Part shown: piece after piece, positions 15,464 through 24,454 of the stretch
How the letters are laid out: the number at the start of each line of letters is the position of its first letter
Numbering within the stretch: position 1 is the first letter of the stretch
NCBI RefSeq assembly: GCF_900110215.1
Contig: NZ_FOCX01000006.1
Location: forward strand, 1-64,000
Source of the DNA: Halorientalis persicus
GTDB taxonomy: Archaea > Halobacteriota > Halobacteria > Halobacteriales > Haloarculaceae
Direction: 5' to 3'
DNA length: 64,000 nucleotides
The notes under the pieces: model-generated
Database searches by the model: none
Told to the model about the DNA's origin: nothing
Seen by the model: only the letters and a program-made list of their open reading frames with translations
Translations under genes and position numbers: made by a program

Positions 15464-17952
15464 AGCCTGGACTGGTCGACTTCGTAGATCGTCACTCCGT
15501 CCCACTGTTTTGCCACCGTCACGCCGTCGACCTCGTCGACGGTGATCCCCTCCAGCGCGGACCCGTAGGTCGCTCGCTCGGCCGGTCCGACGTAGACGTA
15601 CCGCACGTCGTAGTGGTCGAGTAGCGCCGCGCTCTCGTTCGGGTCGCCCGTATAGATCGTCCGGAGGTCTTCGGCCCGGCGGTCGTAGGCCGCCTGCCCG
15701 CGATAGCCGATCTCGTGGTGCCAGCCCAGGACCGTCGGCACGCCCGTCAGACTCGACGGTGCGCTGGACCCGCCGTTGCGCTCGCCGTCCCAGACGTAAC
15801 TCCCCGGCGCGGTGGTGATCGTCGGGCGTCCGTCCAGCCCGTCGACCCAGCGGATCGCGGCGGCCTCTATCGGGTGGACCTGCTCGACGAACGCCGTCGC
15901 ATCGAGCGTCGGGTCGTCGGTCTGGGCGTAGGCTGAGTCGCTGGCGAAGTGGGTGGTCAGTGCGAGCCCGCCGTACACCGACGTGCTCGCGATCAGGAGC
16001 GCGGCGAACACCTGCAGTGCGGGCCGCCAGCGGCCACCGCTGAGCGCCAGTCCAGGTCGGTGTTGCCAGACCAGATGTGCGAGGGCCGCGCCGCCCGCGA
16101 CCGCCCACAGCGCCCAGACCTGCGCGTAGGTCTTGAACACCGTGTTCATGCGGCCGGGGCCGGCCTGCTCTTTGACGTAGACGAACTCGACGAGCAAGAC
16201 CAGTCCCGCGCCCGCGACGAGCAAGACCGTCTCGAAGCCCGGCCACGGGAGCAGGTGCCCGTCCGGGTCGGACGATCCGTCGGTCCTCGTGCCGTCGGCG
16301 TCCGTCTCCCCGTCGCCACCATCCGCGCTCACGGCGGTTTCCGTCCCCGTTCGGTCGGGTCGGAGCCGGTCTCCGATCCCCGTGCCGACACCGCCGGGGA
16401 GGTCCCGCCACCGGAGGAGTGCCCAGCCGACGCCGATCAACGGGAGGAAAAGCAAGACTGCGGCCGCCCGACTCAACAGGGCGATCACGGTGACGACGGC
16501 GAGCATGGCGGCCGTACGCCAGCCGTCCTGAAGCCGTGGGAGCGCGTGCCGGAGCAGGTAGGGGACGAACACCAGCAGGAAGGTCCCGTGGACCAGCACG
16601 AGCGCGCCGAGGCCGCTCCGGGACGGGAACAGCGCGAGTTCGCGCCCGCTGGCCGCCACCAGCCAGAACGGGGCCGAGACGACCAGTCCCCCGAACACGA
16701 CGACGGCTCCGGAACCAGTGCCGATCAGCAGCGTCAGGAGCTCGTCGAGTCGCCAGTCGTCGGTATCGAGCCACTCGGCCACCGGGGTGGGCAACAACGT
16801 TCGTGCCGCCGCGGGCGCGAACACGACCGTCAGCACGGCCAGTCCGGCGACACTGGGGAACGACCACGTGTTGACGACCGCCAGCAGGCCGGCCAGCGGT
16901 GGGAGTGCGCCGAACAGGAGCCCGCGCCGTCGCCACACCGCCTCGGCCGGTGTCAGGTAGTACGTGAGACACACCGTCGCCGCCAGCAGGAGGAACGGCG
17001 GCCCCATCATGTGGGCGTGGAGGTCGCCGTTGAGCCAGGCGAAAAACGGGAACTCGTTGATCGTCCCGTCGATGACGCGGCTGGCGTCCCAGTAGTCGAA
17101 CTGGTCGAGTCCGTTCGCGAGTCCGTCCGTCTCGACGCCGAGGATCCCAATCAGCGCACCGATCAGGCCATCGAGCGCGGAAAAGACCAGTCCGACCGGC
17201 GTCAGGACCGTCCCGACGACGCCGTCCAGCCCGTTCAGTGCCGTCGCCCACCCGTCGACGAGGGCGACGACCAGCCGGAGCGGGGTCGTGAGGTTGCTCG
17301 CGATGCCGACGAAGAAGGCACCGAAGACGCCGCCGAGCCAGCGCGGACTGTCACGACTGGCGGCGACGGAGCCGGCGAGGCCGTAGGCCGCGGTGACGAA
17401 CGCCGCGAAGTAGCCCGCCAAGGCGAGGTTGTAGGCGAAGCGGGCTTCCGTCGCGGTGAGTCGCGCCAGCAGCGAGGCCAGCAGGTGCCCACCGTAGTAG
17501 TAGCTGACCGGTTCGCCGGCGAACCACATATCTTCCGGCGGGAGCGTCTCGGTCCGGAGGAGTGATTGCAGGAGGCCGAAATCGAGGAACTTCTCGCCGC
17601 CCGGCGGGTGGACGGCGGGGTCGACCGCCCGGACCGCGACGAGAAAGAGGAAGGCGAGGGTGAACACGCCGGCGGTCTCGGCGAGGACGCGGCGATCCAG
17701 TTCGATACCGCGCCAGGCGACGAGGCCGCCCGCGAGCACGAGCAGGACGGCAACGGCGACGAACGGCGCGGCGTCGAGCGAGACGCGGCCGACCCAGAAG
17801 GCAACGAGCCAGACGACGGTGAACGAGCAGACCAGCGCCACGCCGACACCGCGGTCGGCGAGGCGATCGAACAGCGCGTCGGCCAGCGGGAGCCCGGCCA
17901 GAAGCAGGGCCAGAAAGACCCCCAACCACAGGGCGACGAGCAGGAACTCCAT
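15460..17952 (-). CDS. DUF2298 polytopic membrane protein
   Basis: This protein of about 830 residues has many transmembrane helices and an extracytoplasmic C-terminal domain. DUF2298 marks a family of GT-C-fold-like membrane proteins. The loop FAGEPVSYYYGGHLLASLLARLT and FFAWLNGDLHAHMMGPPFLLL carry the family's acidic and His residues, as in lipid-linked sugar transferases. The C-terminal 150 residues (GLDGRPTITTAPGSYVWDGERNGG onward) form a soluble domain. Start 17952 is chosen because a minus-strand box aaaaggtatac lies about 30 bases upstream; ATG 18027 would add 25 residues. It is divergent from a GT2 gene, suggesting surface glycan work. Confidence 0.82.
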   Translation of the reverse strand: MEFLLVALWLGVFLALLLAGLPLADALFDRLADRGVGVALVCSFTVVWLVAFWVGRVSLDAAPFVAVAVLLVLAGGLVAWRGIELDRRVLAETAGVFTLAFLFLVAVRAVDPAVHPPGGEKFLDFGLLQSLLRTETLPPEDMWFAGEPVSYYYGGHLLASLLARLTATEARFAYNLALAGYFAAFVTAAYGLAGSVAASRDSPRWLGGVFGAFFVGIASNLTTPLRLVVALVDGWATALNGLDGVVGTVLTPVGLVFSALDGLIGALIGILGVETDGLANGLDQFDYWDASRVIDGTINEFPFFAWLNGDLHAHMMGPPFLLLAATVCLTYYLTPAEAVWRRRGLLFGALPPLAGLLAVVNTWSFPSVAGLAVLTVVFAPAAARTLLPTPVAEWLDTDDWRLDELLTLLIGTGSGAVVVFGGLVVSAPFWLVAASGRELALFPSRSGLGALVLVHGTFLLVFVPYLLRHALPRLQDGWRTAAMLAVVTVIALLSRAAAVLLFLPLIGVGWALLRWRDLPGGVGTGIGDRLRPDRTGTETAVSADGGDGETDADGTRTDGSSDPDGHLLPWPGFETVLLVAGAGLVLLVEFVYVKEQAGPGRMNTVFKTYAQVWALWAVAGGAALAHLVWQHRPGLALSGGRWRPALQVFAALLIASTSVYGGLALTTHFASDSAYAQTDDPTLDATAFVEQVHPIEAAAIRWVDGLDGRPTITTAPGSYVWDGERNGGSSAPSSLTGVPTVLGWHHEIGYRGQAAYDRRAEDLRTIYTGDPNESAALLDHYDVRYVYVGPAERATYGSALEGITVDEVDGVTVAKQWDGVTIYEVDQSRL

Positions 17953-17975
17953 CACCTGTGGGAGACGCCCCCGTC

Positions 17976-17987
17976 CGTATACCTTTT
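17976..17987 (-). promoter_or_regulatory. TATA-like box for the DUF2298 gene
   Basis: On the minus strand aaaaggtatac is centred about 30 bases upstream of ATG 17952. It supports the shorter of two possible starts. Confidence 0.4.
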
Positions 17988-18015
17988 CTTGTTCGCCACC
18001 GGATCGAGACGAACC

Positions 18016-18023
18016 GTTTTTAC
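18016..18023 (+). promoter_or_regulatory. TATA-like box for the GT2 gene
   Basis: The sequence gtttttac is centred about 28 bases before ATG 18048, so the glycosyltransferase mRNA is probably leaderless. It overlaps the alternative N-terminal extension of the divergent DUF2298 gene. Confidence 0.5.
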
Positions 18024-18047
18024 TCACCCCGCGGAATTCTGGGGACG

Positions 18048-18812
18048 ATGAGTCGGTCTCTGGGTATCGTCGTCCCCGCTTACCGCCCGGATGTGGAGCG
18101 GCTGTCGGCCTACGTCGAGGCCATCGACCGGCGACTCGACCCGGCAGCCATCCGCATCGAACTCGACGCCGCCGACGACCGGATCGTCGAACAGTTGCGG
18201 TCCCTTCCGGTCTCGCTCGGCGTCGTCCCCTACCGGCGAGGGAAAGGTGCGGCTGTCACCGCCGGCTTCGAGGCGCTCTCGACCGACGTGCTGGCCTTCT
18301 TCGACGCCGACGGGAGCACGACGCCGGACTCGGCCGCCGCCGTCGTCGAGCCGGTCCGCACGGGCGAGGCGGACCTCTCTGTGGGGTCCCGTCGCCATCC
18401 CGAGGCCACAGTATCGGACCACCAGACGACCGCGCGCCGGTGGCTCGGCGAGGGCTTCGTCTGGCTCGCTCGCCGGTTACTCGACGCGAAGCTCCACGAC
18501 TACCAGTGTGGCGCGAAGGCGATCACGCGCGAAGGGTGGGAGCGAATCCGCGAACACCTCTACGAGGCCGGGTTCGCCTGGGACATCGAACTCGTCGCCA
18601 TGGCGGCGGCGTTCGACCTGCGGATCGAGGAGGTCCCGATCACCTGGGAGGACCAGCCCGGCTCGACCGTCGAGCCGATCCGGACCTCGATCAGGATGGC
18701 CACGGCGCTGTTCACCGCCCGGCACCGCGTCGAGCGGGTCCGGGACAGCCGCCTGCACACCGCGATCGCGGACCGCCGGGCGGACGAGGAGGCGTTGATC
18801 GACAAACGATGA
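18048..18812 (+). CDS. Family 2 glycosyltransferase
   Basis: The 254-residue GT-A enzyme resembles dolichyl-phosphate sugar synthases. It shows IVVPAYRPDVERL at the N-terminus, YRRGKGAAVTAGFEALSTDVLAFFDADGSTTP (the DxD-type metal site, about residues 62-95), and DYQCGAKAITREGWERI followed by FAWDIELVAMAAAFDL. Such enzymes move a sugar from a nucleotide donor to a lipid carrier on the cytoplasmic face. The GtrA-type membrane gene overlaps its stop by four bases, a common pairing in lipid-linked sugar export. Confidence 0.88.
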   Translation: MSRSLGIVVPAYRPDVERLSAYVEAIDRRLDPAAIRIELDAADDRIVEQLRSLPVSLGVVPYRRGKGAAVTAGFEALSTDVLAFFDADGSTTPDSAAAVVEPVRTGEADLSVGSRRHPEATVSDHQTTARRWLGEGFVWLARRLLDAKLHDYQCGAKAITREGWERIREHLYEAGFAWDIELVAMAAAFDLRIEEVPITWEDQPGSTVEPIRTSIRMATALFTARHRVERVRDSRLHTAIADRRADEEALIDKR

Positions 18813-19267
18813 GCGATCGGGAACTCCCCAGAAAACTAGACTCGCTTTTGTCCGGCGTCCGGTTCGGGCAGTTCGTCTCTGTCGGCGTCGTGGGCCTGAT
18901 CGCGGACACGATCACGCTCGTTGCGCTGACGGAACTGGTCGGCGTCGAGCCGTGGCTGGCCGGTCTGTTGAGTATCGAGGCGGCCATTCTGGTGATGTTC
19001 GCGGTCAACGAACGCTGGACGTTCGCGGACGTGGGCGAGCCGGGGAAACTGCTCCGGCGGCTGGTGAAGTCCCACGCCGTGCGGTCGGTCGGATCGTCGG
19101 TGCAGTACGGTATCTTCTACGGGCTGGTGACCTTCGTCGGGGTCTCGGTGACGCTGTTCGGGAACGACGTGTGGTATCTGTTCTCGAAGTGGATCGCGGT
19201 CGGGATCGCGATGTTCGTCAACTACGCGTTCGAGAGTCTGTTCACGTGGCGTGTTCACGCGGAGTAA
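18809..19267 (+). CDS. GtrA-family membrane protein
   Basis: The 152-residue protein has four transmembrane helices and the GtrA signature: residues 18-45 (FGQFVSVGVVGLIADTITLVAL), then AAILVMFAVNERWTF and KWIAVGIAMFVNYAFESLFTWR. GtrA-like proteins are proposed to flip or help transfer lipid-linked sugars across the membrane. It overlaps the GT2 gene by four bases (ATGA), so the two form an operon. Confidence 0.9.
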   Translation: MSDRELPRKLDSLLSGVRFGQFVSVGVVGLIADTITLVALTELVGVEPWLAGLLSIEAAILVMFAVNERWTFADVGEPGKLLRRLVKSHAVRSVGSSVQYGIFYGLVTFVGVSVTLFGNDVWYLFSKWIAVGIAMFVNYAFESLFTWRVHAE

Positions 19268-19305
19268 CCACGGGAGAAATTGACGGACGGCTTCGGAATC
19301 ACAAC

Positions 19306-19313
19306 CCTTAATT
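19306..19313 (+). promoter_or_regulatory. TATA-like box for tRNA-Met
   Basis: The sequence cccttaat lies about 27 bases before the first tRNA base, the usual archaeal promoter distance. Confidence 0.5.
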
Positions 19314-19336
19314 GGCGGTCGGGTTTACGAAGATGT

Positions 19337-19411
19337 AGCGGGATGGGATAGCCAGGAGATTCCGGCGGGCTCATAACCCGCAGATCGGTAGTTCAAATCT
19401 ACCTCCCGCTA
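19337..19411 (+). tRNA. Initiator-type tRNA-Met (anticodon CAU)
   Basis: The acceptor stem AGCGGGA (19337-19343) pairs with TCCCGCT (19404-19410), with discriminator A at 19411. The anticodon stem CGGGC and GCCCG-like arm (ggcgggctcataacccgc) carries three G-C pairs next to the CAT loop, the mark of initiator tRNA. The T-arm is GGTAG-TTCAAAT-CTACC. There is no intron. The last 21 bases are repeated downstream in a tandem array. Confidence 0.93.
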
Positions 19412-19735
19412 TGATTTTACTGCGAACAATACGTGAGCAGTAAATCATGCTGCGTCGATTTGAACCAGGGAGTGGAGCGAAGCGAAACGACCGTGGTTCA
19501 AATCTACCTCCCGCTATATTCTGTCGCTCACAATCCGTGAGCGACGAACATAGGCCGTAGTAGTTTGAACGAGAGAAACGCGAGCGTAGCGAGCGTTTCG
19601 CGTAGTTCAAATCTACCTCCCGCTACTTCTCGACGCGAACAAATCCGTGAGTCGCGACAATCAGCTGTGTCGATTTGAAGTAGACCACGAGAGAGTGAAG
19701 TGACCGACGTGGGCGTACAAACCCACTGCCCGCTC
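19391..19735 (+). repeat. Tandem array of units starting with the tRNA-Met 3' end
   Basis: The tRNA 3' segment holding TTCAAATCTACCTCCCGCT recurs exactly at 19496-19516 and 19605-19625, and as a 15-of-21 match at 19715-19735. Spacing is 105, 109 and 110 bases. Each unit has the same order: the tRNA end; a hairpin (19411-19423 with 19437-19448; TCGCTCAC 19524-19531 with GTGAGCGA 19537-19544) whose loop contains a CGTGAG-like motif; an inverted T-arm sequence (GATTTGAACCA 19457-19467 pairing with 19494-19504); then a GAGCGAAGCGA-like stretch. This suggests a chain of attachment-site duplications or a structured RNA array. The 388 bases to 19799 hold no credible gene. Confidence 0.85.
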
Positions 19736-19799
19736 TATTCTGTCGCTCGGCTGAGGGTGGCACAATCGCTACCCGTCCAAGTGTGGTAGTGAGTCGACT

Positions 19800-20084
19800 A
19801 TGGAACAGTACGAGGAGGCGTACCTCGAAGCGATACTGGAGAACCTCTCGACGAGCATGGCACAGTGTCTGCGCGAGGGCGACCCAGGGGTGGAACTGGT
19901 TCGGAACCGATCCCAGCTCACGGACAGTGGCCGGTTCTGGGTCTGTGACTACGTGACGAGTCGCCTGTCGATGGTACGGGTCGGAGAGGGAGGGAACCCG
20001 AACCTGACGGCCGATGACCTCGATCGCGTCCGCGAGGTCGTCGGCCGACACGAGTCGGCGATTGCGGAGCAACTGTACTCGTGA
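19800..20084 (+). CDS. Small acidic protein, unknown function
   Basis: The 94-residue soluble protein is mostly helical, starts MEQYEEAYLEAILENLSTSM, and ends with a C-terminal helix (DLDRVREVVGRHESAIAEQL). I recognise no family. Its stop overlaps the GTG start of the EEP hydrolase by four bases, so they likely form an operon. It lies right after the tRNA-Met repeat array, where integrated genes are often found, but its base composition does not differ clearly from its neighbours. Confidence 0.6.
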   Translation: MEQYEEAYLEAILENLSTSMAQCLREGDPGVELVRNRSQLTDSGRFWVCDYVTSRLSMVRVGEGGNPNLTADDLDRVREVVGRHESAIAEQLYS

Positions 20085-20905
20085 CCGAACTCGACGATCG
20101 GCCGGTTTCGGTCCGGGCCATGACGTACAACGTCCGGCATCCGTCGCCGCCTGGCGGTCCACACGCCTGGGAGCGTCGCCGGGGGCCGGTGACGACGACG
20201 ATCAGGTTCCACCGGCCGGACGTCGTCGGCCTGCAGGAGGCGTTCCACTCGCAGGTGGCGGACATCCGGTCGGCACTGCCGGCGTTCGAGTGGCTCGAAG
20301 CCGGGCGAGCGGGGGACGAGGAGTACGGCGACCATCCGGCGCTGGGGTTCCGGCGCGAGCGGTTCACGCTGGAAGACGAGGGGTCGTTCTGGCTCTCGGA
20401 GACGCCGGAGACGCCGAGTCGGGGCTGGGACGCGGCGCTGACCCGTCTCGTGCGGTACGCCCGTCTCGGCGACGCGGCGACCGACGGGACGCTCTATCAC
20501 TTCAACACGCACTTCGATCATCGCGGGGCGACCGCGAGGGCGGAGAGCGCGACCCTCCTCCGGCGACGGATCGGGGACATCGCGGCCGACGAGCCGGTCG
20601 TCGTGACGGGGGATCTCAACTGCCGACCGGGATCGGGACCCTACAGGCGACTCACGGAGGTATCGGCGGCCGAGAGCCCGCGACTGTGTGATGCCGCGAC
20701 GGCCGCGAGAATGTCGAACCACGGGCCGACGACGAGCATGACCACGTTCAGCAATCTCGTCCCGGAGAAGAAGATCGACTACGTGCTGGTCGATCCGGAT
20801 ACGACGGCTATCCAGCACGGGATCTGCTCGGACACGTACGACGACGGGCGCTACCCCTCGGATCACCTGCCGGTGCTCGCGGATCTGCTGTTGTCCGACG
20901 ATTGA
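20081..20905 (+). CDS. Endonuclease/exonuclease/phosphatase-family hydrolase
   Basis: The 274-residue protein has the EEP fold: MTYNVRHP (Asn of the first motif), VVGLQEAFHSQV (metal-binding Glu), YHFNTHFDHRG, VVTGDLNCRP (catalytic D-x-N) and SDHLPVLADL (Asp-His). These residues fit a Mg-dependent phosphodiesterase. The start is GTG 20081. There is no signal peptide, so it is cytoplasmic. The substrate may be nucleic acid or a small phosphodiester. Confidence 0.88.
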   Translation: MTELDDRPVSVRAMTYNVRHPSPPGGPHAWERRRGPVTTTIRFHRPDVVGLQEAFHSQVADIRSALPAFEWLEAGRAGDEEYGDHPALGFRRERFTLEDEGSFWLSETPETPSRGWDAALTRLVRYARLGDAATDGTLYHFNTHFDHRGATARAESATLLRRRIGDIAADEPVVVTGDLNCRPGSGPYRRLTEVSAAESPRLCDAATAARMSNHGPTTSMTTFSNLVPEKKIDYVLVDPDTTAIQHGICSDTYDDGRYPSDHLPVLADLLLSDD

Positions 20906-20962
20906 CGGTGCGGGTCCTGCTCGTGGTGCCCGGTCAGTCGCGAGAACCGGGCTCGTCGCGCG

Positions 20963-21391
20963 TCAGGCACGTCGCCGGTCGCGCTGCCACGCCTGGAACA
21001 GGAGGCCGACCAGTCCGAGCGCGCCGACGACGGCCGAGAGGCCGCCCACGCCGACGGCGACGAGGTGGGCGATGGCGGCCCCTGCCTCGGGGTCGCCGAC
21101 GACGACCCGGAGGCGGTAGACCGAGCCATCGTAGTGGACGTAACTCGGGTTCGGGCGCTGACCGGGCTCGATCCGGGTGGAGCCGTTCGCTTCGACGGCG
21201 CTACTGACGAGTCGGCGATCGCTGTCCGAGAGGTTCTCGAAGTCCCTGACTGTGGCGTTATCGGGCGCGTCGGTGCGCGTGAGTTCCAGCGTCTGAGTGC
21301 CGGCCGCCTGCTCGGGGGCAGTCACGATCACGTAGCCGGTGCCCGCGAGTCCGAGGACGAACAGGGCAGCAAAGGCCAGGACGAGTCGCAT
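20963..21391 (-). CDS. Membrane-anchored exported protein, unknown function
   Basis: The 142-residue protein has an N-terminal signal or anchor helix (residues 2-24, LVLAFAALFVLGLAGTGYVIV), an extracellular domain of about 80 residues and a second transmembrane helix (about 108-134) followed by a basic cytoplasmic tail (WQRDRRRA). The extracellular part has the Tyr-Arg-Leu strand VYRLRVVVGD. I recognise no named family. It is downstream of, and probably co-transcribed with, the phosphoribosyltransferase gene. Confidence 0.7.
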   Translation of the reverse strand: MRLVLAFAALFVLGLAGTGYVIVTAPEQAAGTQTLELTRTDAPDNATVRDFENLSDSDRRLVSSAVEANGSTRIEPGQRPNPSYVHYDGSVYRLRVVVGDPEAGAAIAHLVAVGVGGLSAVVGALGLVGLLFQAWQRDRRRA

Positions 21392-21395
21392 CCCG

Positions 21396-21965
21396 TCAGC
21401 CGTCGCCGTACTGGTCGACGACGATCACTTCGCCGTCGACCACGTCGACGTTGATGAGCGTCTTGACCTGGTACTCCGAGTCCTCGATCTTGTTCTCGCC
21501 GCCGACCTTCTTGATCACGGCGACTGCGTCGACCACGTCCGCGCCGATGTCTTCGAGCGCGCCGGTGAGCGCGCTGAGGGTGCCGCCGGTCGAGAGGACG
21601 TCGTCGAGTAGGAGCACGCGGTCGCCCTCGTACACGTCGTTGACGTACATCTCGCTCTCGGAGTAGCCGGTGACCTGCGAGAGCGCGACCTCGCCGTCGA
21701 GACCGTACTGGCGCTTGCGGACGACCACCAGCGGGATGTCGGTCATCAGAGAGACAGCGGTGGAGATGTGGATGCCCATCGCGGCGGGCGTGACGATCTT
21801 GTCGACGTCTTCGAGTTCGGCCTTGCGGATGATCTTGATGACGATCTCCCGGAGCAGTTCGGGTTTGAGCATCGGGACGCCGTCACTGATCGGGTGGACG
21901 AAGTAGTGATAGCCGTCCTTCTCGACGATCGGGGCCTCGCGAAGTGACTCCTGCAGTCGATCCAT
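21396..21965 (-). CDS. hpt: Archaeal hypoxanthine/guanine phosphoribosyltransferase
   Basis: The 189-residue type I phosphoribosyltransferase salvages purine bases with PRPP. The PRPP-binding loop is [17 protein letters not shown] (about residues 118-134), and [17 protein letters not shown] and [21 protein letters not shown] match the archaeal Hpt subfamily. ATG 21965 ([16 protein letters not shown]) is preferred over an upstream in-frame start that adds 23 unconserved residues. The exact base specificity is not visible. Confidence 0.88.
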   Translation of the reverse strand: MDRLQESLREAPIVEKDGYHYFVHPISDGVPMLKPELLREIVIKIIRKAELEDVDKIVTPAAMGIHISTAVSLMTDIPLVVVRKRQYGLDGEVALSQVTGYSESEMYVNDVYEGDRVLLLDDVLSTGGTLSALTGALEDIGADVVDAVAVIKKVGGENKIEDSEYQVKTLINVDVVDGEVIVVDQYGDG

Positions 21966-22003
21966 GTCGCGCGAGTTTGCCCCCGACGAGTAAAAGGCCC
22001 TCG

Positions 22004-23875
22004 TCACGCGAGCGGCAGCGCCGCCGAGAGCCACCTGACGACCGGGAGCGCGAACTCCCCCGCGTACGCGAAGTACTCGATCCCCGACAGCAGGACGAAG
22101 ATCGTGCCGACCGCCGCCGTGACACCCAGCAGGACCGCGCCCGCGCGCTCGGGGACGGTCCCGGAGAGGGTTCGCGCGACGGCCCAGACCGCGAGGACGA
22201 CCGCGGTCGCCAGCGCGAGGAGGGCGTGGAACTGCACGGCTTCACCGAGTCCAGGCTCGATCGCCGTCAGCGCGATGACGACGAGCTGGCCGCCGATGAA
22301 CACAGTCCCACCGTAGGCCAGTCCGGTCGTCCGCCAGTGGTGCGTCACGGCGGATCGGACGGCTGGCAGTCTGGCGAGGCCGTACACGCCGAGCAGGAAG
22401 AGTGGGTGGAGATACCGGACGGTCACCTGTGCGTGGAGCGGGAGCCGAGGGAGGAAGAGGCAGACGAACAGCACCCCCGACGCGAGTGCGACGGTGTCGA
22501 CGACGCCGGCCGGCGAGCGGAGGTGTGATCCGAGTTCGGCCTGACTCCGGCGGCGGACCCACAGGCCAGCCGCGACGGGGGCCGCGGCGATCCCGGCGAG
22601 GATCGGCGCGGATTCGAGGACTGTCAGTCGGATCGCCTGGAACCCGTCCTCCGAAGCGACTGCGGGGATGTAGCCACCCCGGAGGAACGTGCGGAACCAC
22701 CGGCCCGGTTCGGTGAGTGCGACGACGGCACCCTCGGCGAGCAACGAGACGAATCGCGTCACGATCCGAACCAGTCCGCCGACGAGCGGGATCGCAGTCA
22801 GGAGTCCGCCGCCACCGCCACCGCCACCGCCGCTCAAATCGAGCCCCTCCGCCGCCCCGTAGGACGGGAGCATCCGCGGGGGCTGGATCGGACTCCCCGC
22901 GACCAGCAGGTTCGTGACGAAAAACGGGACGAGCGCGAGCGCGAAGGTGCCCGCGATCACCGCGATCGTCCGCCGGTCGTTCCGGGTGGCCGTCGCGAAG
23001 TCGACGACGACGAGGGGTACGAACAGGAGCAGTGCCTCGGCGGCGTGGATCCAGGCCAGCAGTGCCACCGGCACGTACGCCAACGCGCGGAACCGGCGCA
23101 CGTCGTCGGCATCCGCCGCAGTGCGACTGCGGGCCAGCACGTACAGCGCCGCCGCGATGCACAGCACGGTGAACGAGTGGCGCTTCAACAGCGCCGCCCA
23201 GAAGGCGATCGGCGTGGCCACCAGCACGGCCGCCCCGGCGGCGACGCCGATCCGCTGGCCGTGGAGACACGCCACCAGCCGGTAACAGAACACGCCCGAG
23301 AGCGCAGCGGCGACCATCCCCACGATCTGGAGCGCGAGGACGGGATACAGCGACGGGGCGACCGGCGTCGCAAATGCGACGTTCGCGAGGAAGGCTCCCA
23401 CCGCTAGCACGCTCCCGCCGACGACCACCCACTCACGGTCGACCAGCCGGCCGACGGTCGTCGCCGCCCCCACGAGCGCCAGTGACCAGACGCCGATCAA
23501 CACGACGCTCAGGTCCAGCACCGCGCCGAGCCCCTGCAGGGCGTAGAGGACCGGCACCGCGAGGACGACGATCCCGTAGTTGCGGCCGACCGGCCCGTCG
23601 GTCCCGACGTAGGTGCCCGGAGCCTCCAGGCCGCTCCCGTAGGGCACCTCGGTCAGGACGACCCGTCCCTCGGCGACGTTGACGAGCGTGTTCGCGATCG
23701 CGCTCCCGTCGGTGATGTAGATCCCCATCCGCCAGTAGAGGCCGAAAAAGCAGAGGCCACACAGAAAGAGCGCGAGGCCGCGCCGGTCCCCGAACAGCAC
23801 TCGCCAGACGCCCGTCCGGACGGCCGCGGTCCGCGCGGCGAGTCGCGTCCCGAGCCCCGAGTCGAGCGTACTCAT
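22004..23875 (-). CDS. Large polytopic membrane protein with poly-glycine loop
   Basis: This 623-residue protein has about twelve transmembrane helices. The layout, with a first extracellular loop after helix 1 ([28 protein letters not shown]), resembles GT-C glycosyltransferases, but I see no secure catalytic motif. Residues near 349-357 form nine consecutive glycines (22806-22833, GGN repeats) followed by hydrophobic helices. It overlaps the start-side neighbour by four bases, and both may act in surface glycosylation. That role is an inference. Confidence 0.65.
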   Translation of the reverse strand: MSTLDSGLGTRLAARTAAVRTGVWRVLFGDRRGLALFLCGLCFFGLYWRMGIYITDGSAIANTLVNVAEGRVVLTEVPYGSGLEAPGTYVGTDGPVGRNYGIVVLAVPVLYALQGLGAVLDLSVVLIGVWSLALVGAATTVGRLVDREWVVVGGSVLAVGAFLANVAFATPVAPSLYPVLALQIVGMVAAALSGVFCYRLVACLHGQRIGVAAGAAVLVATPIAFWAALLKRHSFTVLCIAAALYVLARSRTAADADDVRRFRALAYVPVALLAWIHAAEALLLFVPLVVVDFATATRNDRRTIAVIAGTFALALVPFFVTNLLVAGSPIQPPRMLPSYGAAEGLDLSGGGGGGGGGLLTAIPLVGGLVRIVTRFVSLLAEGAVVALTEPGRWFRTFLRGGYIPAVASEDGFQAIRLTVLESAPILAGIAAAPVAAGLWVRRRSQAELGSHLRSPAGVVDTVALASGVLFVCLFLPRLPLHAQVTVRYLHPLFLLGVYGLARLPAVRSAVTHHWRTTGLAYGGTVFIGGQLVVIALTAIEPGLGEAVQFHALLALATAVVLAVWAVARTLSGTVPERAGAVLLGVTAAVGTIFVLLSGIEYFAYAGEFALPVVRWLSAALPLA

Positions 23876-24354
23876 CGCCGCACCTCCACCGTGATGTTGC
23901 GCTCGGCCACGACCCGTGACTCCTCGCCGGTCCGGTCGACCACGCGCAACGTGCCCGCGTACGAGTCGTTCTGTACGTCGCCCGGCGGGAGTTCGTCACG
24001 CTCCAGGGAGAGTTGCATCCGGTCGCCGGTGTCGGGCCCGAGGAAGAACGCCGACTCCCGGGTGTACCCCAGCGCCGAAATCTCCAGTTTGTAGGTCAAA
24101 ATTGGCCGGCCTTCGATCCCGTCGAACAGCACCGTCGCCGCGGGTACCTGGACGTAGAAACTGTCCTCGCCGAACTGGCCCTGCCGGAGCGTCGCCGTCG
24201 CGGGCAGTCGAACCTCGCTGATCGTGACCGACCCGGTCCCGATCTCGTTGGCTTGCTCGGCCGGGCGGTCGGCCAGCGCCAGCGGACCGGACGCGAGCAT
24301 CCCGACGAGAATCAGCGCCGCCGCGACGGAGGGCACGGACGAGGCGAAATCCAT
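23872..24354 (-). CDS. Exported haloarchaeal protein, unknown function
   Basis: The 160-residue protein has an N-terminal signal sequence (residues 1-30, ALILVGMLASGPLALADRP) and a beta-rich domain with VTISEVRLPATATL and TYKLEISALGYTRESAFFLGP. There is no lipobox. A minus-strand TATA-like sequence, TTTATG near 24382, is about 28 bases before ATG 24354. It overlaps the large membrane-protein gene by four bases, so they form an operon downstream of the pilin genes. Confidence 0.7.
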   Translation of the reverse strand: MDFASSVPSVAAALILVGMLASGPLALADRPAEQANEIGTGSVTISEVRLPATATLRQGQFGEDSFYVQVPAATVLFDGIEGRPILTYKLEISALGYTRESAFFLGPDTGDRMQLSLERDELPPGDVQNDSYAGTLRVVDRTGEESRVVAERNITVEVRR

Positions 24355-24454
24355 CTATGCTGTGACTGGTGTAACGGCCCCATAAACCTGCCGCGCGTGT
24401 GACTCGTCGATGGCTGTCGCTGGCCGGTGTGAAGAAAACGAAAAGTGTGCTCGG

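Noticed and set aside
15949-17565. A 538-residue plus-strand reading frame inside the DUF2298 gene
   Set aside because: Low-complexity antisense frame over a well-recognised membrane protein; no start signal or motif.
19371-19610. A 79-residue minus-strand ORF in the tRNA-Met repeat array
   Set aside because: It is formed by the tRNA-end copies and hairpins (repeated AGGRFE-like pieces) and has no other protein features.
19391-19735. CRISPR array as an explanation for the regular repeats after tRNA-Met
   Set aside because: The period of about 107 bases, the tRNA-derived repeat, the related rather than unique spacers, and the lack of cas genes do not fit CRISPR.
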